The notes under the pieces: generated by a model
The model's input: the letters and a program-made list of their open reading frames with translations, nothing else
Database searches by the model: none
Told to the model about the DNA's origin: nothing
Assembly: GCA_009746045.1 (NCBI GenBank)
Contig: RPFO01000131.1
Location: 894,709-958,708, forward strand
DNA from: Mesostigma viride
Lineage: Eukaryota; Streptophyta; Mesostigmatophyceae; Mesostigmatales; Mesostigmataceae
Direction: 5' to 3'
Length of the DNA stretch: 64,000 bases
Shown here: positions 9,313 through 19,212 of the stretch, one piece after another
Numbering within the stretch: the first letter of the stretch is position 1
Layout: the number at the start of each line of letters is the position of its first letter
Translations under genes and position numbers: made by a program

Positions 9313-12300
9313 ATGCCTCTAAGCACTACGTGGGGGAGAGTGAGGTCAGCACGCAGACGCCAGCGTGCAACTCGCCGCCGCCGGACCTTCACTCTACAAC
9401 ACAAGGTGATTACGTGGTTGAATTGGCTATGGCACGGGGGGGCAGACCCTCCGCCTAAATCTGGAGGCGCGTGCTCCAGAGGAACGGCGGAGGCCCTGAA
9501 AAGGGTCAAGAAGCACTGCGAGTGGTACAGTCGCCGCGTAACCGGCGTTGCGACAGGCCCCGCAGAAGGAAGTGATCTAATCTATGGGAAATGTAATAAG
9601 TATGAACAACTTGTGGCGGAGCGGGTGAGTCTGCCGAAGCGCGAGGTGGCAGGAAAGGCGAAGCTGCTGGATTTGCTGGCGCTACGACCTAGTTGGCGAG
9701 AGGTGTACGCGAGCGAAGCCAACTGCATCAAGCCGGAGGTGGCTGCCAGTGCGAGGTATTGGAATGTACCTGCCCCCAGCCGAGGGTGCACCATGGCGGA
9801 GTGGGGCAAGTTGATGGGGAGGGCAGCGGACGTGGGGATGGTGGAGTTCCGAGAGACGCGGCCAAAGTGGGTAGACGGATGTTTTGGGGTGGCCAAAGGA
9901 GTGGGGGAGTTAAGGCTCATTGTGAATAAGAAGTTGGGGAACGCACTGTGGGTGGACCCCCCTAAGACGGTGTTACCCCACCTGGGCATATACTCGGAGG
10001 TCTATATCAAGGGTCGGTGCTACACGGCCAAGAGCGATCTGGTCTCGTATTACTATACCATCCAAGTGCCGGAGTGGTGGTGGGATTATCAAGGGCTACC
10101 TGATGTGTGGTCCACCGATGTCGGGCTGCCGGGGCGGCGGAGGAGGGTGTGGCCAGTGCTGAAAGTGCTGGCCATGGGGCACTCCCACGCTGTAGCGCTA
10201 GGGGAAGCCATCCATGAGATGGTCCTCTATGCCACGGGCGCTTTGGATCCTAGACGGCAGGTGAACCGCCTCACAAGTGTAGGGGAGCTGACCGTGCTTC
10301 GGAATGCATGGGGTAACCCAACCGCCCTAGCCATCGAGTACAAGGAGGAGAGCACGAGGGAGATGCAAATCGACCTTGAGGACCCCCCTGCCCCTATGGT
10401 ATCCATCACTATTGATGACCTGGTGGTCAGCAATGGGCGCACGTGCGAGGCGGTGAATCGCTTAATCGCGAGTGCTATTGAAGACGGGTACGCGCCTAAC
10501 AACCTTGTGCCCTCCAAGGACAAGACGATCATGGCTAGCCCGGAGGGGGAGGACGAGCTAGAAGCTCTGGGTGTTGTTCACCGGCGGGATGGGGTGTTGG
10601 AGCCGACAGCTAAGCAGCTCACCCTTGTGGTTGCGCACACTCGTGTACTCCTCGAGAGGGGACGCGCTACCGCTGAGGCGCTGGCGGCCGTCGTGGGCCG
10701 GTGGGTGTGGCTGCAGATGCTCAGCCGCACTTGCTTGTCCATATGGCAGCAGAGTTTTAAGTTCATCAACCTCAAGGGGTGGGGCCAGCGAACGCGACCT
10801 TTGTGGCAAGGTGTGCGCGATGAGCTCGAGTGTGCCATGGCGTTGGCCCCCATGCTCCGTGTGGACCGGGGGGCTGCCCTGGCTCCGGTGGTGGTGGCCT
10901 CGGATGCGTCTAGTTTTGGGCAGGGGGTTGTCTACGCTGAGATGGCCCCAGCTGAGGTGACGGAATTAGCTCGGGCCCGGGAGGTGCGGGGTTACCCAAC
11001 CCTCCTCACCCCAGGTGAGGCCATGTATGCCGGGCCTAGACCCTTGACCAAGGCCGCGGAAAAAGCCATCATCCACGGGCGATGGCGCGTCGGGATCAAG
11101 AGTCGCTGGCGCGATTCGACCATGCACATCAACGAGAAGGAAGTGCGGGCCGCTGTGAAGGGGGTGGAGCGCTCGGCCCGGAACCTCGGAACATGGGGTA
11201 AGCGGGTGGTGAGGTTAGTGGACTCCACTGCCGCTTTGGGCTGCTTGGCTAAAGGGCGTTCCTCTTCTTACCGGTTAAACAAGCAATGCCGCCGGTTGTG
11301 CGCTCTTACGTTGGTCACCGGCAGCCGCTCACAATGGGTCTGGACGCCAAGTGAGCTTCAGCCTGCGGATGGGCCTTCGCGGGGGCTTTCCATGGCTGCC
11401 TCGGTGGCCGGGTGGGTCCGCGATTTGACTCGCGAGGGTGTTCATCCCAATCCCGGGCCTCGGCTTGGCGCTAGCTACTTGACCCTTCTTGAGGGCAAGG
11501 TGAAGCCGGCTACTTTGATGGTTTACCATCGGGGTCTTAGGTCCTTTTTCGCATGGTGGGCGAGCCGGCGGGGTCGGGTTGGCAGCTTGTTGCGCGGCTT
11601 GACGATAGAGGAATACTATTGCGAGTATGTCGCTTGGGCGCACTCACGGTGTTACAGCCGCCAGTTGTGTGTCAATGCGCTTATGGGCCTGAATTTGTAC
11701 TTCCCCCGGGAGGTGCGGGATTGGGCCTTGGCACGAAGTGTTTTGGCTGGCTGGCGCACGTTGGCACCCCCTCGTGCCCCCCCCCCATTCCATGGGAGGC
11801 TGCGTTTGCGCTTGCTTGTACTATGGTGCTCCAGCGGCAGCCTCGTGCGGCTATGATGGTCATCGTTATTTTCCAACAATACCTGCGGGTATCGGAGGCG
11901 CTCAACCTGTTGGTCGGCCATGTGCGCTTGCAGCCTGATGTTCGGTTGCGGGGTTCGCAGCGGGGCGCCTTGTTGTTGATGTCAGCTAAGACGGCTAAGG
12001 GGGAGGTGCAGTCTGTGGTGATCGAGGATGTCATGACTGAGACCCTCTTGCGGGCTTGTATGCGTGGCAAGGCGGCCTGGGAGCGGGTGTTCCCTTACGA
12101 TTATGCCCAGTTCAGCCGGGTTTGGCATCAGGCCACGCAAGCTTTGGGGGTCGACACGGTGTTTACCATTCACGGGCTGCGGCATGGGGGGGCTACCTAT
12201 GATTTTTTGCGGCAGCGCAGCATGGCTGATATTCAGCATCGGGGTCGCTGGCGCAGCAGCAAAACTGTCGCCCACTATGTGGGATTGCACCGGAGCTTGG

Positions 12301-12389
12301 CCCTCACCCTTCCTGACGCCCTGGTTCGGGCTATCGCCGCCTGCCCCCCGCGCATTTGGCGGAGCGTCTTTTCTCTGCCTTCCTCTTAA
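9313..12389 (+). pseudogene. RT-RNase H-tyrosine recombinase of element A, unit 3 (frame break in a C10 run)
   Basis: Same layout as the unit 2 copy: RT with TIDDL, RNase H, a GVHPNPGP linker at 11437-11460, and the tyrosine recombinase split between frames at the C10 run 11777-11786. The first frame stops at 11856 and the second at 12389. Whether this is a dead protein, a programmed frameshift or an assembly error cannot be told from the sequence. All three copies agree, so a random error in one copy is excluded. Confidence 0.85.
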
Positions 12390-12465
12390 GTTCCCTTCAT
12401 TCTTGTCTTATGCGTCCACCGGTTTTTGTTTTGCCCCTGGCTTGGGTCGCCAGGGAGGGATGTAA

Positions 12466-13145
12466 GGGTAAGGCTAGCCTTTTTGGACATAAAGTGTTCC
12501 CATGGGTAAGGATGGCCAGTTGAGGGCCACTTCCCGATGTGCTCTACTTATTGTTTTAATAAAGAGTCTGGTTACCCTGGAGTTCCACGGTTAATAGAAT
12601 CGGGGTTCTCTGAACATAGTTTCTTTATAGTGATACGGAAGGGGAGCCGCTGATGCTAGGTGAAATAGAGCTGGGTGATGTGATCGTAATAAGGTTGATT
12701 AGGCTTCTAGTGTACGAGTATTACGGAAGATATGGCCTAATTGTTGCGGCCCATACCTTGACGGTGTGCTGAGTACCTTGACGACGGATTTTTGCGTCTA
12801 GGTTCTCCTAGCAGATCTGTGATTGCGGACGGGTTTGCAACAGGCAATATCTGAAGTAAAACTTGACGGCTAAAACTGTTTAGAGGCCGTTGCCGGATCT
12901 GGCCGTTGGTAGAGAGCCGTTGGCCTTGAAACACGATAAAAGCTTGCTCACCTAGCTCATGGCGGTCTCTTTTGTTTTCCCACCCGCCCTCCCTGTGTGT
13001 TGCCTGTTTGGGGGTAAGGCTAGCCTTTTTGGACATAAAGTGTTCCCATGGGTAAGGATGGCCAGTTGAGGGCCACTTCCCGATGTGCTCTACTTATTGT
13101 TTTAATAAAGAGTCTGGTTACCCTGGAGTTCCACGGTTAATAGAA
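12466..13145 (+). repeat. Terminal split direct repeats of the array: B1, A2, spacer, B2
   Basis: B1 12466-12599, A2 12600-12978, C-rich spacer 12979-13011 and B2 13012-13145. There is no gene in this stretch. B2 here is not followed by A1, which fixes the right boundary of the element. Confidence 0.8.
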
Positions 13146-14632
13146 GAACTTATTCCGGCTCAGAGACAAATATAGAGGGATTGTTGGCAGATGTGAATAG
13201 GCTACGGTCTGAAGTCGCGGAACTTACAGACAGCAAACAAGTAGTCACACAAGAACTCGAATACGCAAACAGAGAACTTTCACAAATTAAAGAGGCACTT
13301 GGTGCCATCGAGGAAGCACGAGTGGCAGACAAAAGCGAAATGGCGGTTGTCGTAAAAGAGCGGGACGAAGCTGTTCGCAAATTAGCAGAAATGCAGACCA
13401 TGAGAAGCGAAGTCGCCACACAGATCACAGAGACCATCGAAAGAGAGCGAGGCACTTTTGGTCGTGAGCGACAGGTCTTTTTGAATCGAATTAAAGAGCT
13501 TGAAGGATTGAGCGAGGATTTCAGTGTAAAGCTTGCAAAACAAAGACGAATTGTTGCTGAAAAAGAAGAAAACATTGCACGACTCATCGCGGACAATGAA
13601 AGTACTGCGGAACAGTTGAGCGAAATTAAAGCGTCTTTAGGGAAAAGCAAAGGGTTAGAGGATCAAATTGAGGGGCTCAAATATGAGAAGCAAAACCTGG
13701 AGGATCAGCTTAAACAGGCAAGTAAGGAATTGTTAGAAAATAAACAAAAATTCGACAGAAATGGCAATGACGCCACAGAGGCCATTACGCTTCGAAAAGA
13801 GAATGGGGCGCTAACGAATACAATCGCTTCGTTGAAAACACAATTAGCGGAATTAAACGGGGAAATAAGCGCGAAAACTGAACAATATACAATTGAAGTA
13901 ACGATGCGAGAGAAACTAGAAAAACAAAACAGATATCTTGAAGCGATGCAAAAGTTTAACCCTCCCGACGATCAAGACAAGGAGTTATTAGAAAAGCTTG
14001 CTAACACGTATGTGGCCGACACGTGGAAGACTGTTGATGCCTTTCGAAGCTGGTTTGGAAACGGAAAAACAGACGTTCTACAACAACTCGAAAAAGAGTT
14101 ACAGAAAAATAAAGAAAAACGGCGGAATAACGCTATCGACGCAAAACTAAACGAACAGAAGCTAAAATGGGATAAACAAAACCTCGAAGAAAGACTTACT
14201 TGGGAACAGAAACTCATAAAAGCAACCGAAGAACGAGATAAAGCTTTGAAGGAAATTAAAAATATAGGGTCACAATTGACACAACTACAAGAAAAAAACG
14301 GTTTATACGAACAACAAAGCTTACAAAGGTCCCAAGCTTCATACGAATTAAATAAAAAAATCTCGATTCTCTCAAAGACTATAAACGATAACGAAGTAGA
14401 GATAAAGAGACTCAAAAACTTGTTAGAAACTGACGACTTGGTGTTTTTGAGAACGAATTATGAGTACAATCCGCCGACGAAAGAACAAGAAAGATTGATG
14501 AGAGAACTTTCAAAACGTTTAGCTGACAATGCGCCTATGAATGCTGCTTCTTTCGGAACACTGGGAAATACAGGAGATTATATAGTAGGACAACTAAAGT
14601 ATCTACGCGACCAATATCAAAGAAAGGCATAA
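13146..14632 (+). pseudogene. Viral coiled-coil protein, N-terminus removed by the element A array
   Basis: The frame is open from the element junction to the stop at 14632, giving about 494 codons. The whole visible protein is a long coiled coil rich in Glu, Lys, Gln and Leu with heptad character, ending in a short non-coiled tail (RTNYEYNPPTKEQ onward). No start codon is needed at 13181: the ORF runs into the array, so the 5' part must lie left of the window. Similar long coiled-coil proteins are common in NCLDV as structural or tegument-like proteins, but no specific family is recognised. It converges with and overlaps the NifS-like gene by 16 bp. Confidence 0.7.
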
Positions 14633-15735
14633 GTAACAAACTCGTCTAGTTCCTCTTTTGTCGTCTGGGAACTTAAACCGATGCGCACTGTCCCCTTCTC
14701 TTTCTCGATAGGAAGACCAATGGCTTTAAGAGTCTCGCTCCGTTTCAACAAGTGACAGGCAGAACCTGTCGAGACCGCAATCCCCTTTGCCGCCAACCGC
14801 TTGACGAGCGCGCGCGAACTACGGACAGGAAGTGACACGGATACCAAGTTCGGCAACACGTCCTCGGGATTTTCAGGACCGTTCATGACGCCACCTCTAG
14901 CCACAAGACGCTGGACTAGATATTTGCGCATTTTCCTGATTCGCGCAACGTCCGACCGGCCTCTAACGCAGTTCAACTTTACAGCTTCGGCTAACGCGCA
15001 TATGAGGGGCGGTGATTCCGTACCTGGCCTTACGGCACGTTCCTGTCCACCTCCCCAAGCGAGCGGGGAAAGACAAGAAGGGTCTTTTCTCATGATCAAC
15101 GCCCCGACACCTTTCACGGAATGGATTTTGTGTCCGGACAATACGTAACTGTCAAGATTGTGCACGCCTCGGATCTTAAATTTACCCGCGGCCTGGGTGG
15201 TATCTGAATGAAAGTGGACTCGCTTTCCGACAATTTTTCGGATAGCGCCGAGATCTTGTAACGTTCCGATTTCGTTATTGGCGTAAATAATGCTCACTAG
15301 TTTGACGCGCTTCCCATACTTTTTCATCGCCTCTTGGATCTTCTCTAGCGAAACGAATCCGTTTCTGTCTACCGGGATCCGAACAATCTCTACTCTGTGT
15401 TTGTCTGCAAGATGTTCAAGCGGCTTGATACCAGCGGGATGTTCGATTTCAGAAGTGATGACGACACCTTCGTACCCGTTTCTTTCCATAACGCCATTAA
15501 GTACGATGTTCATCGATTCTGTGGCGCCGGATGTAAACACGATCGACTTGCATGGCTCCTTGAGATATTTTGCTATCATGGCGCGCGCCTTTTCTACCAC
15601 ATTCCTCGCCCTCTTACCAATCTAGTGCGAAGAAGAGGGGTTTCCGTACAGATCTTTCGACACGGACGTCATCACCTTGACTACCTCTGGATGCGGCTTC
15701 GTCGTGCTATTGTTGTCGAGGTAGATCTCTCTCAT
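14617..15735 (-). pseudogene. NifS-like class V aminotransferase (cysteine desulfurase family) with one in-frame TAG
   Basis: The reading frame from ATG 15735 begins MREIYLDNNSTTKPHPEV, the typical NifS/IscS start, and reaches YGNPSSSH followed by TAG at 15622-15624. It then continues in frame through IGKRARN and the family motifs TSGATESMN, SEIEHPA, HSDTTQAAGK and SGHKIHSVKGVG (the PLP lysine). The Cys-loop region is STGSACH near the end. Total length is about 372 codons, normal for the family. Such enzymes take sulfur from cysteine for Fe-S clusters or tRNA thiolation. The TAG sits where the family has a conserved H-x-x-G segment. It may be a nonsense mutation; readthrough or an assembly error is possible. 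Confidence 0.85.
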
Positions 15736-15822
15736 GTGTTCTGTTATCAGCAGGGAATACAATTCTGCACAAAATCGGTTCGTTCAACGATTCGCGAAAT
15801 AAATATCTCCACAAGACACACC

Positions 15823-16500
15823 ATGGGGAAGATAAATATGCTCGAACCCGGTCAGTCCGCCCCTTCTCGCAAAAGGAGCAAGCGCGCGCTGCGCAAGCTC
15901 CCGGAAGTCCCGGAAGAGACCGAGGAAAACAAAGCGATGGCGAGGCGGTCGATTGCGACGGAGACAACGACGAATCTCTCTCCACCTGATCGATTTTCCA
16001 TCCCGAACACGCTAGCAGAGAGCTTTATCGAATTTCTTGTTCGTCCCGACGGCACAGTGAACGTCGGAGCGCTTTGTTCTGCCATGAACAGCAGCCCCCG
16101 GGACGTTTTTGCAAGCGACACGGCCTGGGTCAGGATTTCGGACGTCATGGCTGCAATGACCTCGAACAAGAAACTCCGACCTCTACGAGACGCTTTCGGG
16201 GAGACCGTGCAAAGCATGCAAGAAATTCGCGGGGAGATCGACACGGACGATAAGGAAAACACGATCCCCTATCGCTGCGTGGATTTTTTAAAAAGTGTCT
16301 ACGGCCACAATCTTTTTGACGCCGTCCATCTAATGACTTTCGGTGGCATGGTGTACAGCGAGTTCATCGAAAAGCGAGGGCACCCTCCGCCCTTGCGTGC
16401 GGACGGGTACAAATTGTACTTCACTCGCGATATTCCTATCATGAAGAGTGCATTTGACAAATGGAACGGCAAGTTGCCAGTTAAAAACGAGCTTATTTGA
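15823..16500 (+). CDS. Hypothetical viral protein, 225 aa
   Basis: Starts at ATG 15823 in good context (ACACACCATGG), divergent from the NifS-like gene; an internal ATG at 15838 is an alternative. The N-terminus is basic (RKRSKRALRK), followed by a predicted globular region with RPDGTVNVGALCSAMNSSPRDVF and a C-terminal part ending GYKLYFTRDIPIMKSAFDKW. I do not recognise the family. It is followed 29 bp later by a small membrane protein gene on the same strand. Confidence 0.7.
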   Translation: MGKINMLEPGQSAPSRKRSKRALRKLPEVPEETEENKAMARRSIATETTTNLSPPDRFSIPNTLAESFIEFLVRPDGTVNVGALCSAMNSSPRDVFASDTAWVRISDVMAAMTSNKKLRPLRDAFGETVQSMQEIRGEIDTDDKENTIPYRCVDFLKSVYGHNLFDAVHLMTFGGMVYSEFIEKRGHPPPLRADGYKLYFTRDIPIMKSAFDKWNGKLPVKNELI

Positions 16501-16529
16501 ATATTTTATTCATTCATCAAAGTAAGACC

Positions 16530-16871
16530 ATGCAACACAAACTTGTTTTGACTGCCGCCGCAGCGGGTGCAATCGTGTCCACCGTACTCACAATTCTGTT
16601 CTCTCATTTCAATCGTCGTCTGAAAAACATGCGTTCCGAGACAGACGATATAGCTGTAGAAATGCGCAACTTAGGCGAAGAAACGAACGATCCTTTGTCT
16701 GTCCAACGCGAGGCGGAGAACAGAGCGAAAAAGTACCGTCGAGTGAAAAATAGATTATCGTACGCTCTCGCATTCGGCTGGGGAATCACAGCAAGCTTGC
16801 TTTTAGTCTTTTTGTTCCTCGTTCTTCGTCCCGATTTTCCAGCTCCGTCGGTGTTTGAGTCGGAGCGGTGA
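16530..16871 (+). CDS. Small two-TM membrane protein, 113 aa
   Basis: ATG 16530 (MQHKLVLTAAAAGAIVSTVLTILF) gives an N-terminal membrane segment. A charged 60-residue loop follows (RRLKNMRSETDD...AENRAKKYRRVKNR), then a second membrane segment (ALAFGWGITASLLLVFLFLVL). The 3' end overlaps the convergent gene at 16786-17493 by 86 bp. Function unknown; probably a virion or host-membrane protein. Confidence 0.6.
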   Translation: MQHKLVLTAAAAGAIVSTVLTILFSHFNRRLKNMRSETDDIAVEMRNLGEETNDPLSVQREAENRAKKYRRVKNRLSYALAFGWGITASLLLVFLFLVLRPDFPAPSVFESER

Positions 16872-17493
16872 GTCCCGCAGTAAATTCATCCTCTTCTTCA
16901 AACGCCGTAGTCTCGACGACTCTCTGCGATGAAAGAAGTTCGCGAAGAAAGTCGTCCGAGTCCGCGGTGTTTTTTTTTGACACCGGTTGCAGATCTGCGA
17001 CGCGTTTTTCGAGCCTCACAAGAGCTTCCCGAAGAATCGCGATTTCTTTTTCCATCGCTCGAAGCCGGTGCACGGTGATCCGGTTTTTGTTGTTCTTGAG
17101 TTCAAGGCTTTGAGCGCACACAGGCGATCGAAAGCAGCCAAGAGGGTGTTGATCGCACCGATCTGCGGAACCAACGAGAGGACGACAAGGGCCGAACGGT
17201 TCGTATGGTTTTCCGTCGACGAGCACGCGAAGTCCCTTTCTTCCTTCCCATCCTGGTTGGTCGAGACAAACCACCGAGGCTCGGAATACAGGATCCTCGA
17301 AGGGGATGCAAAACCTGTTCTTGTGTCTTCCGCACAGTCCGATTTGTGGCGTCTTTGGGTCGGAGAACGCCGCCTTGCACGAGCACAAAGGGGCGCTGCA
17401 CTCGATAACCATGGTGACTGGCAGACTTTCGAAAGCAGCGATCTCGTTCCGAGACACGGTGACAAAACAGCCGATGACGCGGGAGGAAGCCAT
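16786..17493 (-). CDS. Hypothetical Cys-rich and coiled-coil viral protein, 235 aa
   Basis: The N-terminal half has paired Cys/His (CSAPLCSC, LCGRHKNRFC, DRCDQHPLGCFRSPVC) that could bind zinc. It is followed by a heptad region (RAMEKEIAILREALVRLEKRVADLQ) and a low-complexity acidic tail ending in KRLKAS. The combination suggests a DNA-, RNA- or protein-binding oligomer. No named family recognised. It converges on the upstream membrane protein gene. Confidence 0.65.
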   Translation of the reverse strand: MASSRVIGCFVTVSRNEIAAFESLPVTMVIECSAPLCSCKAAFSDPKTPQIGLCGRHKNRFCIPFEDPVFRASVVCLDQPGWEGRKGLRVLVDGKPYEPFGPCRPLVGSADRCDQHPLGCFRSPVCAQSLELKNNKNRITVHRLRAMEKEIAILREALVRLEKRVADLQPVSKKNTADSDDFLRELLSSQRVVETTAFEEEDEFTAGLTAPTQTPTELENRDEERGTKRLKASLL

Positions 17494-17704
17494 GGCAGCT
17501 GGTGAGGAAGAGAGTGCAACGAGACAGAGAGAGAGAGGGCGACAGGTATTTATATGTGTCGGTAGATTCGGCGATGGGAGGTTACAACCTTATCGCAAGA
17601 ACCTTCTAGAACTTCGACCAAGACGAGAATGACGTGGTGGTACGGTCAAGATACCGTACACTAAAAGAGGTTTGGGATTTTTATGCCTTTGTATTATCAG
17701 TACA

Positions 17705-18550
17705 ATGACAAAGTGTTGCCGTAAGACGAAACAAGGACGCGAATGTCGAAACGACGTCCGTCCAGGCCGGAAGTTGTGCGGAACGCATGCCGCGTGTCAA
17801 TCTCGGAAGCGCGGAAGACACCGAATGGAAGAAACGACTACGGAGCAACGTCCGCCCCTCCGAACCATTTTCGCGAAATCAGGAAATACGGACGAGGGAG
17901 AGGCGGAAAAGCGACCGCAGAAACTCGGCACTCCGAACCAGCGCGAAGTAGGTCAGTCCAACGAGACACGCGACGCTTTTCAAAAAATGCAGAAATCTTC
18001 ATCATCTGACTCCGCCGCTACATGGAATGATATCCCCGCCGACGTACAACGACTTATACTTAAGAAAGTCGCGCAAGGAACAGACAGCGATCGTTCCGGG
18101 GCAGCTCTTCGCCTTGTGAATCGCGATACGAGCGAGCTTGTCCCTGACGTGTGGAGAAACGCGATTAAAGAGAAGATCTCGATAAATAACAACAATGGCT
18201 CGAAGACGTTTGATGCGATCAACGATCGGACAGACTCGATAATACGTGACACCAATGATTTGCACTTGTTAAGAGCTCTACGGGGGGCTGGTGCTCCCAC
18301 GTCCACGGAAAAGGCTATCAGCGACGGTATCGCGATCAAAAAGAACGCGAACGAACGCGACAGGGAGCGTTTACGCGCAGATGACGACGCCACTCGTCGG
18401 CTGGATGATCAATCTTTCAGGCTAGCGAAGATGTTTTGGAACGACAAGGAACGACGTTCTAAACGGGAAGGGACTAAATTAGGTTCGCACGCTTCGAGTG
18501 CTCATTGCTCCGTCCGCTCCAAGTCGAAGCGTGGCAGGCGGCGTCTTTAG
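17705..18550 (+). CDS. CxxC-type short finger plus F-box-like protein, 281 aa
   Basis: Starting at ATG 17705, the N-terminus is MTKCCRKTKQGRECRNDVR with a following LCGTH. This C-x3-T-x2-G-x2-C...C-x2-H signature is shared with the protein at 55194-55979. After a low-complexity linker, TWNDIPADVQRLILKKV...ALRLVNRDTSELV looks like an F-box-like helix pair. F-box proteins link substrates to SCF ubiquitin ligases, and NCLDVs often carry them. The finger presumably binds zinc. The F-box assignment is from pattern only. Its 3' flank is the repeat module starting at 18551. Confidence 0.6.
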   Translation: MTKCCRKTKQGRECRNDVRPGRKLCGTHAACQSRKRGRHRMEETTTEQRPPLRTIFAKSGNTDEGEAEKRPQKLGTPNQREVGQSNETRDAFQKMQKSSSSDSAATWNDIPADVQRLILKKVAQGTDSDRSGAALRLVNRDTSELVPDVWRNAIKEKISINNNNGSKTFDAINDRTDSIIRDTNDLHLLRALRGAGAPTSTEKAISDGIAIKKNANERDRERLRADDDATRRLDDQSFRLAKMFWNDKERRSKREGTKLGSHASSAHCSVRSKSKRGRRRL

Positions 18551-18945
18551 ACGTACGGTCGTGGTACCCGTACACACCCGTCGTGGTACGGACGCGACGC
18601 CGTACATACTGGAGGTGGTACGGACTCGGTTTTCGTATATGGCGACAGGTACTTACGTCCACTATAGTTAGTATGTTAAGGTACGGATAGGTCACCATTC
18701 CTTCCCAGAAAGGGCATCGGAAAAACTTTTTGTCCCCGTGGTCTTGAGACACCTGTTTATACCACGAGGTTGTACGGAAATGCCACCGTCCACACTGGTG
18801 GTGGTACGGACATGCAACCGTCCACACTGGTGGTGGTACGGACATGTGTTTGTACATGTTATCGTTTACTATCATCCAATGTAATGAGTATGTTATGGTA
18901 CGGAGAGGTCACCGATCCATCCCGAAACAGACCTTGAAAAAACTT
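18551..18945 (+). repeat. Two tandem copies of a composite intergenic repeat module
   Basis: There is no gene here. Each module has two parts. The first is a degenerate array of about 32-bp units with the core CACACTGGTGGTGGTACGGACATG (two near-perfect copies at about 18784-18847, diverged ones from 18555). The second, after a spacer, is TTAGTATGTTAAGGTACGG(A)...GGTCACC...ATCC...CCC...GAAAAACTTTTT (about 18667-18735 and 18885-18950). A third module lies inverted at 21540-21790. All three lie downstream of viral ORFs in the direction of transcription. Confidence 0.65.
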
Positions 18946-19212
18946 TCAATTGCTGCTGAAGAGTGGCTCCGGAGAGCTTTCAGGCGACTTCTCTGACTTT
19001 GGCAAAATCATGCCGTGTCTATACACATGCGTGTTCGTGCTGACTTCTTCACACATCCTTATTCTTTTAACCAGGTCTAATTGAAACAAATAACAACGAT
19101 ATTTGATAAAGAACGACACAGGAGTGTTGTTAAAGAAATCAAGATATACAACAACCCCCTTGCGAGCATACTGTCCGAGGCAGTTAGCGATCAGCAAGCC
19201 TTCCGGATGCAG
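18946..19212 (-). pseudogene. C-terminal half of a hypothetical viral gene split by element C
   Basis: Continuation of the ORF that starts at 21484. The segment reads LHPEGLLIANCLGQ... to ...SPEPLFSSN and a TGA at 18946-18948. Joined to 21212-21484 it gives an uninterrupted frame of about 179 codons. The family is not recognised; a hydrophobic core and a Ser/Pro-rich tail are visible. Confidence 0.65.

Larger units (their letters stand above)
1..13145 (+). mobile_element. Tandem head-to-tail array of a DIRS-like tyrosine-recombinase retrotransposon (element A)
   Basis: Two complete units (2368-7756 and 7757-13145) and the 3' part of a third (1-2367) repeat with a period of 5389 bp and look identical by eye. 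Each unit carries a gag-like ORF, an RT-RNase H-tyrosine recombinase ORF and split direct repeats in the order A1-ORFs-B1-A2-spacer-B2. Units abut B2|A1 with nothing between them. This is the arrangement expected if a circular intermediate is inserted by site-specific recombination at the end of a resident copy. The array stops at 13145 inside a viral coiled-coil gene. Its left end lies outside the window. The element is clearly more GC-rich than the flanking viral genes. Confidence 0.9.
7757..13145 (+). mobile_element. Element A, complete unit 3 (right end of the array)
   Basis: The order is A1 7757-8135, gag-like 8207-9265, RT-RH-YR 9313-12389, B1 12466-12599, A2 12600-12978, spacer 12979-13011 and B2 13012-13145. 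After 13145 the sequence changes abruptly from ...GGTTAATAGAA to viral coiled-coil coding sequence. At internal junctions the same TTAATAGAA is followed by TCGGGG (start of A1), so 13145 is a true element terminus. Confidence 0.88.

Noticed and set aside
18555-18850. ~32-bp repeats considered as a CRISPR array
   Set aside because: Units are degenerate and nearly contiguous, without equal-length unique spacers or cas genes.
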